Shown here: positions 10,979 through 24,500 of the stretch, piece after piece | Position numbering within the stretch: position 1 is the stretch's first letter | Layout: each line of letters begins with the position of its first letter | Origin: Erythroxylum novogranatense | Lineage: Eukaryota > Streptophyta > Magnoliopsida > Malpighiales > Erythroxylaceae | Reading direction: 5' to 3' | DNA length: 64,000 nt | NCBI GenBank assembly: GCA_029891385.1 | Contig: CM057230.1 | Span: forward strand, 22,634,847 to 22,698,846 | Position numbers and translations under genes: made by a program | Notes under the pieces: generated by a model | Seen by the model: only the letters and a program-made list of their open reading frames with translations | What the model was told of the DNA's origin: nothing | Database searches by the model: none

Positions 10979-12667
10979 TGTTAGAGTATTGCTCTAAAGG
11001 CAATCACTTTTAACACGTTTGTACAAACTTTATTTTGATTAATAAAGTGAAAGGCAATTTTTCATTAATTTTATATTCATTTATTTATGAATTGATTTCA
11101 TTCTTAAATCGAATTAATGAAGTCCATGATACAAAACATAGCATGAAGAAAATCCTGATGAGATTATGATAATGAGATTCCTATCATGTGCAATTATGTT
11201 GGTATCTAAATTATCCTTAGTCATAGGATTAATAAGATAAGACATTATTAATCCAGATAGACTAGACATGTTATACTCTTTGATTTGATCAACCAGTAGA
11301 TCTCACAAATTGTAAGCATAAGATGTTTAGAGATAACAAGTGGATCCTGACTAAGAGTAGCAAATACATCGGATGACTAGCTATAAGATTATCATATAGA
11401 TGATCTATCAAATGTTAATGATTAATCTCATCATAGCAATGTTGCAAATATCCTTAGACTTGAGATACTCAAGGATATCTTGGATATTGATCCTGTATTT
11501 TGACATCATTCCTTGTTGCCTCAAGATGAAGTCACTCATAGGAGGGTGATTGGGTACAACTATTGGTATTCAAAGATAATTGGGTAGCTAATAAAGAATT
11601 CACCACTCCTGATAGAAGGAGATGATACCCATGGCCTTTTATTGGGGTCATTACTCAGGAGTCTCTAGCCAGAGCAGTTACATATCATGAAGAGAGTCTT
11701 CAATGACACATAGAGTAATGAGATCCCAAGACAAGAACTAACATCACTTGGACTAGATGTGATGTAGTTAGTATAGTGGGAGTTAATACATGGCCATACT
11801 TCGAACCAAGTGGGGTATAGAATGGTGAAGGGATGAATTGCACGATAATTGACTATGGAAACGTGCATAGGTTAGATAATTAGCTATCTAAGAGTTCGTG
11901 TGTCAATCCACTTATATTTTGGTAAATTAGCGTCATGATCCTTCATGATTTGCTTGAATTAAGAGTTAATTCAAGTACCCAAAATAACCGGGAACCTAAG
12001 GGTCACATACATAAAAGATCAGATGAAAAACAAAGTGTGTATGGTTATTTTTAAATAGGCCATGATGGTGGCTCATAGGCGTCGACTGTGACTAAAGGCG
12101 AGGTTGTCAATTAAACAAGCCACGATCATGACTCATAGGCTATGACCGTGATCGAAGGCTTGACAGTTGATACATAAATGAGTTCTTAACTTATATACAA
12201 TGAAGCTAACCAGTTCTTACACACTCAAGTGATATGATAAGGTGTCTAGAAGTGTTCTAGAGTGAGAGAGAAGTGTCTTGAGCCTTGTTCATGCAATTTT
12301 ATGAAATTTTTGCATTAATCAAATTATATGCAATATAGTCTTGATTTTTCTCTCCATTTAAGCATCTACTTAAACTCATCTAGTTTGGTGCTCAAACCAC
12401 CCTTATACATTATTTCTTCTTCATCTTGCATGTTCTTGGGTGATCAAGGAAGGGTTTGGTGTTTGCAACAACTCAAACAAAGAGAAGAATCAAGAAAGGA
12501 GGAGAATTAAAAGGTACATATATTGAAATTTCATGTTCATATATTGTGAGCATGCAAGTATCTAAGTTTTTAGAATTTGGGGATGTCATGTGGTCGGAAT
12601 TAAATTTTGAAACTTTCGCTGCCTTGTTGTGCATGTGATGCATGATGAATCCATGTTTCCCTTAACA
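10979..12667 (+). repeat. Copia-1 3' LTR
   Basis: About 1.69 kb, starting TGTTAGAGTATTGCTCTAA and ending CCCTTAACA. The start holds a small inverted motif (TTAGAG..CTCTAA) shared with Copia-2. Homologous to 8992-10691 in reverse orientation. The 5' partner lies outside the window, so no TSD can be tested. Confidence 0.88.
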
Positions 12668-12689
12668 ATAACAAGATCTAATATGTCTT

Positions 12690-13300
12690 AATTTCATGTG
12701 AATAACTATTGCCAACAATATTAAGATCATTATTACATAAATTGAAAGTGCTAAAGAACTCTTTAAATTTGTGGAAGAATGTTTCCGTTATGCAGATAAC
12801 TCTCTCATCAGTACTCTAATCATCAAACTCACAACCGTAAAGTTTAATGGGTTGTAGAGCTTGCAGCAACATATCTTAAAGACGAAAACATTGCAACAAA
12901 ATTAAAGACCTTAGGTATGACAGTTGATGAGTCCTTCTTAGTGAAATTCATTATAAACTCGTTACCTCCTGAGTATAGGCATTTTCAAATTAACTACAAT
13001 ATTATAAAGGACATCCAATATGCTTATACAGGAGGAAACTAGGCTAAAGAATTAAGGAGTTTATTTTATTAACCTTATGGGTCAAGGAGCTAACAAGATT
13101 CACAAGCCAAAGGCTAAGAACTTAAGAAGAAAGCACCTATAAAAGCAACACAAGTTACTACTAATATTGATAAGAAGGAACAGAAGACATATAAGTGTCA
13201 TTTTATAAGAAAAAGGGACATTATCAGAAAGATTATTTTAAGCATGGGCTTGGTTTAAAAAGAAAGGTACGTATAACCTTTTTCTATGTTCCGAACTAAA
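12690..13300 (+). pseudogene. Copia-3 gag remnant with decayed zinc knuckle
   Basis: Pieces of copia Gag are readable across frames: 'NSLPPEYRHFQINYN' near 12958-13005 and a knuckle-like segment 'YKCHFI.KKGHYQKDY' near 13188-13240. The CX2CX4HX4C knuckle, which binds genomic RNA, retains only the first Cys and the His; the other Cys positions read Ile and Tyr. No ORF longer than about 60 aa survives. Confidence 0.75.
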
Positions 13301-14169
13301 CTTAACTAAAGTTTCTTCTAATACTTGATGGCTTGATTATGGTGTTATTACTAATGTTTCTAATGTTATGTAGATATTTTTTACAATCCAAACCACAAAC
13401 TCAACTGAGAATTTTCTACTCGTGAGAAACCGTATGAAGTTTCAATTGAAGGTGTAGGGACTTATCGTCAAAAATTAGATACAGGTTATCACTGGATCTA
13501 ATACAAACTCTCTATATATATTCAATTTCTAGAAACTTAATTTCTATTTCTAAACTTGATGAAAGTAGGTTTACTTTGAAGATTGGTGATGGTTATTTTA
13601 GTTTATTTAAACATAATTCCATTTTTGGTTGTGTAATTCTCATAGATAATTTATAGAAATTGAAACTTGATGTTAATTTTTTTTATTCCTATTTTTTGTT
13701 TATCATACCATTAGAACTAAGCATAACATAATGACTAATAATTCAGTTTACTTGTGGCATGAACTTTCTAGTCATATATCCAAAGAAAGATTAGTAAAGA
13801 ATAAAATTCTTTTGAATTAAGATTTTTTAGATCTTGATGTATGTATGGATTGTATCAGAGGAAAGAAAACTAAATATAGTAAGAAAGGAGCCACAAGAAG
13901 TACTCAGCTCCTTAAAATTATACATACCGATATATATGGACTTTTTAACACTCACTATTTTGTGGAAAAAAATATTTTATTACCTTTATAGATGATTTTT
14001 CACGTTACAGATATGTCTATCTGTTTAATAAAAACTCTTAAGCTATAAATGCCCTTGATATGTTTTTAAAGGAGGTTGAAACATAATTAAATAAAAAAGT
14101 AAAAAGTATAAGATTTGATAAAGGTGGTGAATATTATAGAAAATATGATCAATCAGGATAATGTCTAAG
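13301..14169 (+). pseudogene. Copia-3 protease, GAG-pre-integrase and integrase N-terminal part
   Basis: After a protease-like 'WLDYGVITNVSN' segment near 13330, the GAG-pre-integrase region is clear: 'LISISKLDESRFTLKIGDGYF', 'LYFCLWHELSSHISKERL' class and 'CIRGKKTKYSKKGATRSTQLL' up to the integrase core start 'IIHTDIYG' near 13918-13945. It ends at the LARD insertion point (CTAAG at 14165-14169) and continues at 25737. Several stops. Confidence 0.82.
14165..14169. repeat. TSD of the LARD-like element (pair 25732-25736)
   Basis: CTAAG on both sides, identical. Removing the element and one copy restores continuous Copia-3 integrase sequence. Confidence 0.97.
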
Positions 14170-17100
14170 TGTAACACCCCACTCCCGCAAGACACGAACC
14201 CGACATCGATGGTGATATCCGAGTCCGTGCCTCGGGAAGGTGACGTGCTACATCACTCAGTCCAAAAACTCAGTATAAAATTTTCTCCTCTCTTTTTTTT
14301 GAACCATTCATTAACGCGGCATAAACAGTAAGAAACTTGAGCCCATGTTCACAATTAATCATTTTCATTTATTACAGTGATCCAATAATAATTTACAATC
14401 AGTCAATGTGTAAAACAATAAAACCACAATGGGCTCATTATAATACAAAGCATTATTGCACAATGATTACGGAATAAAATTCGATAAGATACTAATGCGG
14501 AACCGAATCGATCCCGACCTCTATCTTTCACTTGCATCTGATACTCCGTGTCAAGCGGGTATTCTTCAAGACCTGAAAATAGATGCAAATTTTGGGTGAG
14601 TTTGCGAACTCGGAGAGAACCATCATCGATGGTTCACCCAATTCATGCATTACGCGAATAGCGTAAAGATTATCACAATTGCACATTCGAATATCATATG
14701 GCAATTTATAGATTTTCACAAAGCATAATCGAAAGATTTCAGCAATATCACATAGATGCAAGGCATGTTGTCTCTTTCCTAATCCAAAGTCAATTCATGC
14801 ATACTTACTTAAATACATGACATTTTCCATTTCATTTCGGTGATTCAATACTTTTCTCAATTCACAAGTACAATCAAATACATGCATAACATTTTTCTAT
14901 TATTTCCCATTTCGATTACGTGTTGTATTGGCGCTTTATCAGATGTCCCAATCCGGGCGCATTAATCAGTGGGCCTATGGCTCTGAACTGTCCCTTTTCG
15001 GGCTCATTAAGCGTTGAGCATAAAGCTCTGAACTGTCCCTTTCGGGCTCATTAAACGTTGAGCATAAAGCTTTGAACTGTCCCTTTCGGGCTCATTAATC
15101 GTTGAGCATATAGCTCGATGGCGACTCCAATACCATCGTTATCAATTAACCAGGTATAGAATTCATTTATCACAATTCTACAATATCACATTGGAAGTCA
15201 AGTCCAATTTATCGAAACAGACAATTCATTCTCAATTATTCACAATAATTCACAGTCACGGACTATCACATTGAAAGCATAAAAGTTTCTCAATCACAGA
15301 CAATTAACACTCGGACCTTTGGTCCGAGATCTCAAACGTAATCATTCACAAACAGTTACACACAAATAGCACTTCAGTAACAAGTTTTTAATACTTCGAA
15401 CACCTATGGTCCAAAATCAATCAAAATCAAACACACATAAGCCCTCCATTATCTCCACAAGGCATAACCACATATTTTTTTTATCACATATAGATTGAGG
15501 AACCAACTAGGTTACTCACCTGTACTTCCGATCTAATACCTGGAAGTCTCAGTGACGTCGGTGGATCGACGCTCCAAATGTGCCTCTATACCAGTTCCAG
15601 TATGCAATGATTACCAAAATCCAAATCAGAATTATTTCAGAATGCACATGTAGCGCTTAAAATGTGTACAATGCATGTTCATGATTTTCCCGGCCCTAAA
15701 TCCAAATTTTTAATCACAAAAATCCGTCTAAAAATTAGAATTCTATCAACGCGGCGGTACTCAATTCGGACCTCTATAGATCCAAAAATAAATAAAACAG
15801 TGATCAGAAAATAATAAACCGGACCCACGTCAATTTCCGGTCCAAAAGTTACCAATTTCTCAAAAAATGAAATTCAATATTTTACAAATTCGATGCCTCA
15901 AGAATCAGGTCAATCGGACGTCGGACGGAAAAGTTATACATCAAAGAAATCAGAAATCCAAAATTAAAACAAAAATCACATATATATACATTTCTCCTTT
16001 TTGGCTCGCGAGGGCAACCTGTAAGCCTTATGAGTTTATGACTTTACCTCGCCATGCGAGGGGCAAATCATACCTCATGAGGCGAGCTTCAAATGCTTTC
16101 TCCCTTTTCTTCTTTTCCAAACCGAACTTCAATCATTCATAACTCTTCCCACACAATTCAGAAAATTACAAACCATATGTCGTTGGAAAGATTAAGAAAA
16201 ACTCAACAAGTTTTATGTAGAACACAAAAATCAATTTCACCCCTAAGGGTGACAAAAATCCAGTCAAAGCCACTGCCTACTCAAAACCTCTCAAAACAGT
16301 GCAGTACTTTACAAATTCAGTAACCTTTATTCTCTTCAGTCAAAAATTACACAATAAATATGCTCAAGAAGATCACAATGTGATATACAACTTTCATGAA
16401 CAATATGAAATCAAATTCAATGGCTAACTAGGTCAAATAATTCTGTGAATGCTGCTGCTCCTGAAAGTACTCAATCTGGATAGTAATGTTATATCAAGCA
16501 TAACTCCCTGTAAACAAGTCAAAAAACTCACTACCTTATACCACTGGAAAGATAAAACCACATACTTCAAGTTTCATGAAGAGCTTAAGAGCTAATTCCA
16601 TCTCTAACCAATTCAAAACTGCCAAACAAGTGACTGATCAGGGCAGCAGTTAAAAACCTAATGCAGGTTCCATTTTTGAAAACTCATAACTCCCAAATCT
16701 TATCTCCAAAAATCACATTCTATATACAATTTTCAAGATAATTTCTTCCTTTACAACTCTTCAGAAGATCACTCAAGCTAAATCAATTCACAGAAATTTC
16801 TAAACTTGCTTCCAATCAGAATGCTCACAAATCTGACACTGAAGCTAGGTTTCACCACAATGTACAAAATCAGTCAATAGTTAACAACTCATAACTCCCT
16901 ATACATAGGGAAAATGTTTTTCAAACTTTCCAGACCTCTAATTAACACATAACGTTACATTTCTTCTTTTATAACCATGGTCTAATTCGGTCATTAAGGA
17001 CATTCAAATCTTCCATTAACAATCAGCTTTAACATGCAGTCATAGATTGGACCCTGTATGACTAAAAACCTTATAACTCATTCATTTCACATCCAATTAA

Positions 17101-18428
17101 GGTGATTCAAAGTTTCATTTTTCATAAACTCATATGGCTATCACATATCCAAAGCCGGTTCGAAAATAATATAAATTGGATTTATTGTGATTTTTACACA
17201 CCTGACCTATTTCTGTTCTCTTCTGTATCACTAAGGTTAGGAACAATCTTCACTTATTTGGACATAACTAGCAGAATCCTTATCAAATTAAAATTTACTT
17301 TATACAGATCTTAAATGACATATTTTGGAACATTTCGTAAGAAGAACTCATCATCCAATTCCAACTCTAAGGTCCTCAAACAATTAACTTTCAGGTCTTA
17401 GTTCAATCTCGCTGGTGTTCTGAATCCGATTCAATTAGGGGCCTATTACTCTCATTTGGCTCACCCTAAAATCGTGGAAATATTCATGGAGATATTAGAC
17501 CTCTAGTTCTACAACTTCTATGTTTTGAGTTTCTTTAGATTCGAACTTTAAAGGGCTAAAAAAAATTAGACAAGTGGAGCCACGAATCTGTCTTTGCAAT
17601 CTCAAACCATCCCAACTCAAGTTAATCATCATTTTTGTTCAACTTAGCCATGCAATTAACCTTAAGTAACATGACAAGTAACTATAAATCCATCATAAAA
17701 ACATATGATTTACCTTAAGCAAGCTTCTCCTCTCCTAGACTTCACAAGCTCACAACCCTCATCATCACTTTGCAAGGAAAGCTAGGTTAAACTCTTAGAA
17801 GCAAGATGAACAAATGGAGAAGAGTAGCACTTTCGGATGATAAGAAGTTTTTTAACTTTCATGGTGAGTTTTTTTAAGTCTTTCAAGAAGCAAGAGTCGT
17901 GGATGAATGGAGAAACATTAAATGAATGAAAGATGAGTCACCTAATAAGAGAAAAAGACAAAAACAAGAAAAGGACAAAACATGTAATAGGATTTCTTAA
18001 GAAACCCTAATAAAATTTGACCCAATCAATTCCAATGGCCCTCATTTCAATCCCAAAATAATATACCCAATATTGTAGTGCCATTGGATAGAAATTTTCG
18101 CTACCGAAAATCAACCGGTTCGCCACTTGGCGATTTGTCCGGTCCGGGAATTTTCTCCGGAAAAATTCCTAAAAATCCCTTAAAATATAAAACACACTCT
18201 GGATCAGTCAAAATAATTTTTCAAACACAATAACCACGTTAATCACAATAAAATTTCCTTAGGCACAAAAACTGGGAATGTCATGTATGCATGTACAGTA
18301 ATTTCATGTGCACAAATGATACTGTGTCCCAATCCTATTATGCATGAACAGTCCTCAGTCATTCCAATCCATCTCATCCCATGCCAAATTTACGATTTTA
18401 CCCTTCCTATCGGGGGTGGGATGTTACA
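14170..18428 (-). repeat. LARD 3' LTR
   Basis: Starts TGTAACACCCCACTCCCGC and ends GGTGGGATGTTACA on +. In sense it holds a TATA-like TATATATA segment (about 15975-15990), CpG-rich short repeats (CTCGC..GCGAG types, 16005-16090), degenerate ~150-200 bp modules (16130-17530), a 44-45 bp triple tandem repeat (14981-15113) and two stem-loops (14598-14611, 14541-14562). Differs from the 5' LTR by scattered substitutions and clustered short indels. Confidence 0.95.
14981..15113. repeat. Tandem repeat, 3 x ~44-45 bp, in LARD 3' LTR
   Basis: Three units starting CTCTGAACTGTCCC or CTTTGAACTGTCCC at 14981, 15026 and 15070, each with TTTCGGGCTCATTAA and CGTTGAGCATA. The same array is at about 22317-22446 in the other LTR. 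Confidence 0.93.
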
Positions 18429-18441
18429 ATTCTCCCCTCCT
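18429..18441 (-). promoter_or_regulatory. LARD polypurine tract
   Basis: Minus strand reads AGGAGGGGAGAAT directly before the TGTAACA LTR start; the plus-strand primer for cDNA synthesis. Confidence 0.9.
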
Positions 18442-21400
18442 AATAAAAATTTCGTCCTCGAAATTCTCAGTTAACGGTTCACTATGACAGTTATCAAATG
18501 TCCCTACATGTCCCATACACTTTTCCACTCAATGATTCATTTTTCAAAAGGTCACAAAGAACCACACTCGATCGGTTGTTCACCACTTATTTGGCTAACT
18601 CATTATCACTCATCACAGTAGACGGACTCAACAAGGCTGTCAGTTGGCGATCTCACTATCTTAACTATCTCACTTGCCATTTTCAGAGTAGCCACTACCT
18701 TTCGTTCTGATGCTATGACTCAGTTCATTATTTCTGAACCTGTTCACTCATCACGTTTTATCAATTCAATATCTTTTTCTCACTATACCCTCGAATACCT
18801 TTTTCTCACTACATATACTTCTTCCAATAACTTCATTAATACCCTTTTTGCCAATACTGCGTATACTTAGTCACGCTCTCGCCTGCGACGCTTCCCTTTC
18901 CTTTGGTACCGACACAGTGGCACTTATCTCCATTTTTCACTATAATCGGTGGTAGTCCATCTAACGCATTTATCCCTCTTATTACATTGACTCTTAGTCC
19001 AGATTCAGTATTCTTTTGACATTTCATTGTTCTATATGCATTTAATTCTATTTCATATGTCCGATCCTGATCCACTTCAGCTAACCCATGCAGTTTTCCT
19101 AAGTCCTATCCTTTGTTTTACTCATCACAAGCATCTCGACTCAATATTGGTCTTTGCCTCTTGTTAGGCTTTTTTGTGTAATACTGGCGTGTACAATTTC
19201 ATCTTGTGATCACCATTAGTTGTATAATTATTCAGATCAAAACTACATCATGAGGTTATAATTATATAATCCTCTGCATTCAAACACTTAAGCACTTTTC
19301 CTATTGAACCTTTAAATCTCTACGACGTGAATCTAATTACTTCATTTTATACCCATAGTTATTCAATTTCACTTGTGCATATACTTACTAGAATGTCTAG
19401 CTTCCATTGTTCACTTTCTTGTTCTATCACTTTTTGTGCACACATACTTCTTCTTTGAATCATTCAATATTGTTTTTCCGATTTCACTCGCATATTCAGA
19501 CTCCTTATAGGACTCACCACTTTAACTCCTGCACTCTTAACCTTTCTTACCTTTATCCAGTATCTCAATTTTCCAGAAACACTTCACAATTACCCATAAT
19601 CTACTTGACATTCTTTGGAAATCCCAATATCTGTGATTGGTCTGTTCATTGCAACATTATCTGTTCACTATTTGAATTTAGTAGGCAAAATTGTCTGTTC
19701 ATTTCAGAATTGTCGGTATAGTAGTCATTGTCAGTTTCCCTTTATGACTTCTATCTCTACTCATTTTCTCTTTTCCATTGATTTCCTATCATTTACATCG
19801 ACATATGCTAATACCTAGTCATCCGTACTTGGACCTCCATCAATTCCACTTCATGTCGTTGGATACTTTACATTTCCGTACACACAATGCAGATAACCTC
19901 AGTCAAATATTTCACTTATTTTCGATTTGTTTCAGTCATAACCATTAATCTTACTACCGTCATTATACTGTTCACGAAAGTCTCATCAGCCAATTAGTGT
20001 CCCTAATTGCTTTTCAATCATTCTCAACTATACGCACTATCTCAATTCGAAAAAAAATTTATGCCATAATTGGAAAGATCAGAACATTCCTCCCACTAAG
20101 GTGCTGTGAAACACGCAACACTTTCTTTGACCCTTATATTTTAATATACACATCACCAAAAATCATTTCATCTTATCCGGAAGCCAATTAGTAACCTATA
20201 CAATTCAGACTTCCACAAAAATCCCTTCCGTTTATGCTAATCCTCAAATAGAGAACGTATGCCATAATCATTATTCATCTCCTCCCATATGAACCTTACA
20301 CTATAGAAACTATGAATAGCACTTATTTAACCACTCACCGATCATTTTCTCTTTTATTCCCATGTATATTTTCCACATAAGTTTCATTAATCATGATCGA
20401 CTTACTTACTATCCAATATATTTAAACTTACGTTTCATTACACATATTTTTATTCCCATATCATTCATGTGTCAGCTTGACCTTTTAAGGTCATAGCCAC
20501 TTGGCTTATACAATGTCATCTCATTATTGCTACGTATCTCTTTATTTTCCTCAAACAATCTATGATAGTGTATCTCCGCTCATCTACCCATCCATTTACC
20601 ATTTCTGTATCCAAATACATCTTTTCAACCAATCCATAATTTCCCGATACACAATCAGTAAAACTTGTCAGTCTGTCTTTTTCTCTTACGATCTTATTAT
20701 ACTGATCTCCAAACTCTTAGCACCATATTCGCATAACCATTTCAGTCTCAAGCTTATGCGCTCATAATCATTCCCATTTCACGAGTTCATTTCAGTTTAT
20801 CTATACACTTTTATCTCACCATATCTACTTTTTCTTACCCTACTAGGCACTTTGCTTTTTCGTTTATTTTTTCAGTTCTAGGTAGATCGTTCAGACAATA
20901 TTGATCTTATTACAATCTCACTATCATCATCTATCTCGATATCTATCGATATCGAACACAAAATCTTGAGTGAAACAATATCACTTTGATCGGACCATCT
21001 ACGTTTTACTCGGCCCAATGTTTCCCATTTCATCGCATATACAATCAGAGCTCTAATTACTTCATCATTTACTTTCACATAGGCCTACTATAACCAGTAT
21101 GTTTTTCATATCTCCAGTGGACCTCTCCAAGTTCTAGACATATTCGTTTTTCATCTCCGTAATATTGCCACATTAATCGTGGTACCGGTTTGATATCAAT
21201 TCTTTCCTTAATCAGTCTAGGCCAATATAGTCATTCTAACCACAGTACATTTTAATTCTCATTATCGATGTTTCCTTTTTCCCATTCCCAATTGCTCATA
21301 CCCTTTCATGGGTTCACATTCGATACCTTCTCACTTTTCTCACACTTAATCACGTAACACATGTTCTGCGTAGGATTTCAACTAGCGACTCGGTCGGGGA

Positions 21401-21487
21401 TCGATTACTACGATGCGCAATGACACGACCCCAAATGCATGCAACGACCTATGTTTCAGATTGTGCCCAGACATGATCGTATTCTTT
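18442..21487 (-). other. LARD internal region, no coding domain recognised
   Basis: About 3 kb, pyrimidine-rich on + (purine-rich in element sense). I looked for zinc knuckle, DSG/DTG protease, YVDD/YIDD, integrase HHCC-DDE and chromodomain motifs in all frames and found none. The ORFs present are all under 105 aa, lie on either strand, and show no family resemblance. Only the last few codons at the 3' edge (ENFEDEIF...) look like a pol relic. Confidence 0.8.
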
Positions 21488-21488
21488 G

Positions 21489-21501
21489 GGCTCTGATACC
21501 A
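21489..21501 (-). promoter_or_regulatory. LARD primer-binding site (tRNA-iMet)
   Basis: Minus strand TGGTATCAGAGCC, complementary to the initiator Met tRNA 3' end. It is separated from the LTR start by six bases (21502-21507). Confidence 0.93.
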
Positions 21502-21507
21502 CCTAAA

Positions 21508-24500
21508 TGTAACACCCCACTCTCGCAAGACCCGAACCCGACATCGATGGTGATATCCGAGTCCGTGCCTCGGGAGGGTGACGTCTACATCACTCGGTCC
21601 AAAAACTCGGTATAAAATTTTCTCCTCTCTTTTTTGAACCATTCATTAACGCTGCATAAATAAAGAAGAAACTTGAGCCCATGTTCACAATTAATCATTT
21701 TCATTTATTCTGTTGATCCAATAATAATTTACAATCACCAATGTGTAAAACAATAAAACCACAATGGGCTCATTATAATACAAAGCATTATTGCACAATG
21801 ATTACGAATACAATTCGATAAGATACTAATGCGAACCTGAACCGATCGACCTCTATCTTTCACTTGCATACAGTACTCCCGTGTCAAACGAGGTATTCTT
21901 CAAGACCTGAAAAATAGATGCAAATTTTGGGTGAGTTTTGCGAACTCAGTGAGGAACCATCATCGATGGTTCACCCAATTCATGCATTACGCGAATAGCG
22001 TAAAGATTATCACAATTGCACATTCAGAATATCATATGGCAATTTATAGATTTTCACAAAAGCATAATCAGAAAGATTTCAAAGCAGTATCACATAGATG
22101 CAAGGCATGTTGTCTCTTTCCTAATCCAAAGTCAATTCAGTGCATACTTACTTAAATACATGACATTTTCCATTTCATTTCAGTGATTCAATAATTTTCT
22201 CAATTCACAGTACAATCAAATACATGCATAACATTTTTCTATTATTTCCCATTTCGATTACGTGTTGATTTGGCCAGATCTTGTCCCAATCCGGCGATTA
22301 ATCAATGGGCCTATGGCTCGAATCGTCCTTTTCGGGCTCATTAAGCGTTGAGCATAAAGCTCAAGCTGTCCTTTCGGGCTCATTAAGCGTTGAGCATAAA
22401 GCTCGAAGCTGTCACTTTCGGGCTCATTAATCGTTGAGCATATAGCTCTCGATGGCGACTCCGATCACCATCGTTATCAATTAACGGTATAGAATTCATT
22501 TATCACAATTCTACAATATCACATTGGAAGTCAAGTCCAATTTATAAAACAGACAATTCATTCTCAATTATTCACAATAATTCACAGTCACGGACTATCA
22601 CATTGAAAGCATAAAAGTTTCTCAATCACAGATAATTAACACTCGGACCTTTGGTCCGAGATCTCAAACGTAATCATTCACAAACAGTTACACACAAATA
22701 GCACTTCAGTAACAAGTTTTTAATACTTCGAACACCTATGGTCCGAAATCAATCAAAATCAAACACACATAAGCCCTCCATTATCTCCACAAGGCATAAC
22801 CACATTTTTTTTATCACATATAGATTGAGGAACCAACTAGGTTACTCACATGTACTTCCGAGCTAATACCTGGAAGTCTCAGTGACGTCGGTGGATCGAC
22901 GCTCCAAATGTGCCTCTATACCAGTTCCAGTATGCAATGATTACCAAAATCCAAATCAGAATTATTTCAGAATGCACATGTAGCGCTTAAAATGTGTACA
23001 ATGCATGTTCATGATTTTCCGGCCCTAAATCCAAATTTTTAATCACAAAAATCCGTCTAAAAATTAGAATTCTATCAAGCACTAACAATTTTCAATTCGG
23101 ACCTCTATAGATCCAAAATAAATAAAGCAGTGATCGAAAATAATAAACCGGACCCACGTCAATTTCCGTCCAAAAGTTACCAATTTCTCAAAAAATAAAA
23201 TTCAATATTTTACAAATTCGATGCCTCAAGAATTAAGTCAATCGAACGTCGGACGGAAAAGTTATACATCAAAGAAATCAAATCCAAAATTAAAACAAAA
23301 TCACATATATACATTTCTCCTTTTGGCTCATGAGGGCAACCTGTCGCCTTGCGAGTTTATGACTTACCTCGCTCATGAGGCGAGCCGTCGCCCTGAGGGC
23401 GAGGTTCAAATGCTTTCTCCCTTTTCTTCTTTTTCCAAACCGAACTTCAATCATTCATAACTCTTCCACACAATTCATAAAATTACAAACCATATGTCGT
23501 TGGAAAGATTAAGAAAAACTCAACAAGTTTCATGTAGAACACAAAATCAATTTCACCCTAAGGGTGACAAAAATCTAGTCAAAGCCACTGCCTACTCAAA
23601 ACCTCTCAAAACAGTGCAGTACTTTACAAATTCAGTAACCTTTATTCTCTTCAGTCAAAAGTTACACAATAAATATGCTCAAGAAGATCACAATGTGATC
23701 TACAACTTTCATGAACAATATGAAATCAAATTCAATGGCTAACTAGGTCAAATAATTCAGTGAATGCTGCTGCCCCTGAAAGTACTCAATCTGGATAGTA
23801 ATGTTATATCAAGCATAACTCCCTGTAAACAAGTCAAAAAAATCACTACCTTATACCACTGGAAAGATAAAACCACATACTTCAAGTTTCATGAAGAGCT
23901 TAAGAGCTAATTTCATTTCTAACCAATTCAAAACTGCCAAACAATTGACTGATCAGGGCAGCAGTTAAAAACCTAATGCAGGTTCCATTTTTGAAAACTC
24001 ATAACTCCCAAATCTGATCTCCAAAAATCACATGCTATATACCATTTTCAAGATAATTTCTTCCTTTACATCTCTTCAGAAGATCACTCAAGCTAAATCA
24101 ATTCACAGAAATTTCTAAAATTGCTTCCAATCAGAATGCTCACAAATCTGACACTGAAGCTAGGTTTCACCACAATGTACAAAATCAGTCAATAGTTAAC
24201 AACTCATAACTCCCTATACATAGGGAAAATGTTTTTCAAACTTTCCAGACCTCTAATTAACACATAACTTTACATTTCTTCTTTTATAACCATGGTCTAA
24301 TTCGGTCATTAAGGACATTCAAATCTTCCATTAACAATCAGCTTTAACATGCAGTCACAGATTGGACCCTGTATGACTAAAACCTTATAACTCATTCATT
24401 TCACATCCAATTAAGGTGATTCAAAGTTTCATTTTCATAAACTCATATGGCTATCACATATCCAAAGCCGGTTCGAAAATAATATAAATTGGATTTATTG

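Larger units (their letters stand above)
1..12667 (+). mobile_element. Copia-1: Ty1/copia retrotransposon, 5' truncated by window edge, interrupted
   Basis: Degenerate copia polyprotein read on + in the order protease, integrase, reverse transcriptase, RNase H, then a polypurine tract and a 3' LTR. The pol reading stops inside RNase H at about 2765 and resumes at 10697 with the CDNNGA motif, because Copia-2 sits in between and is flanked by ACTTG (2761-2765) and ACTTA (10692-10696). gag and the 5' LTR lie outside the window. Many stops and frameshifts make it inactive. Its protease resembles that of Copia-4 (shared VGNGARVAAL stretch), so the two belong to related lineages. The right end (12667) abuts the gag of Copia-3, suggesting it inserted there. 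Confidence 0.9.

Noticed and set aside
14981..15113. CRISPR-like regularly spaced repeats
   Set aside because: Contiguous tandem repeats with no unique spacers in a plant LTR.
19407..19818. 104 aa and 67 aa + ORFs in the LARD interior
   Set aside because: On the strand opposite to element sense, pyrimidine-rich, no motif; treated as chance ORFs.
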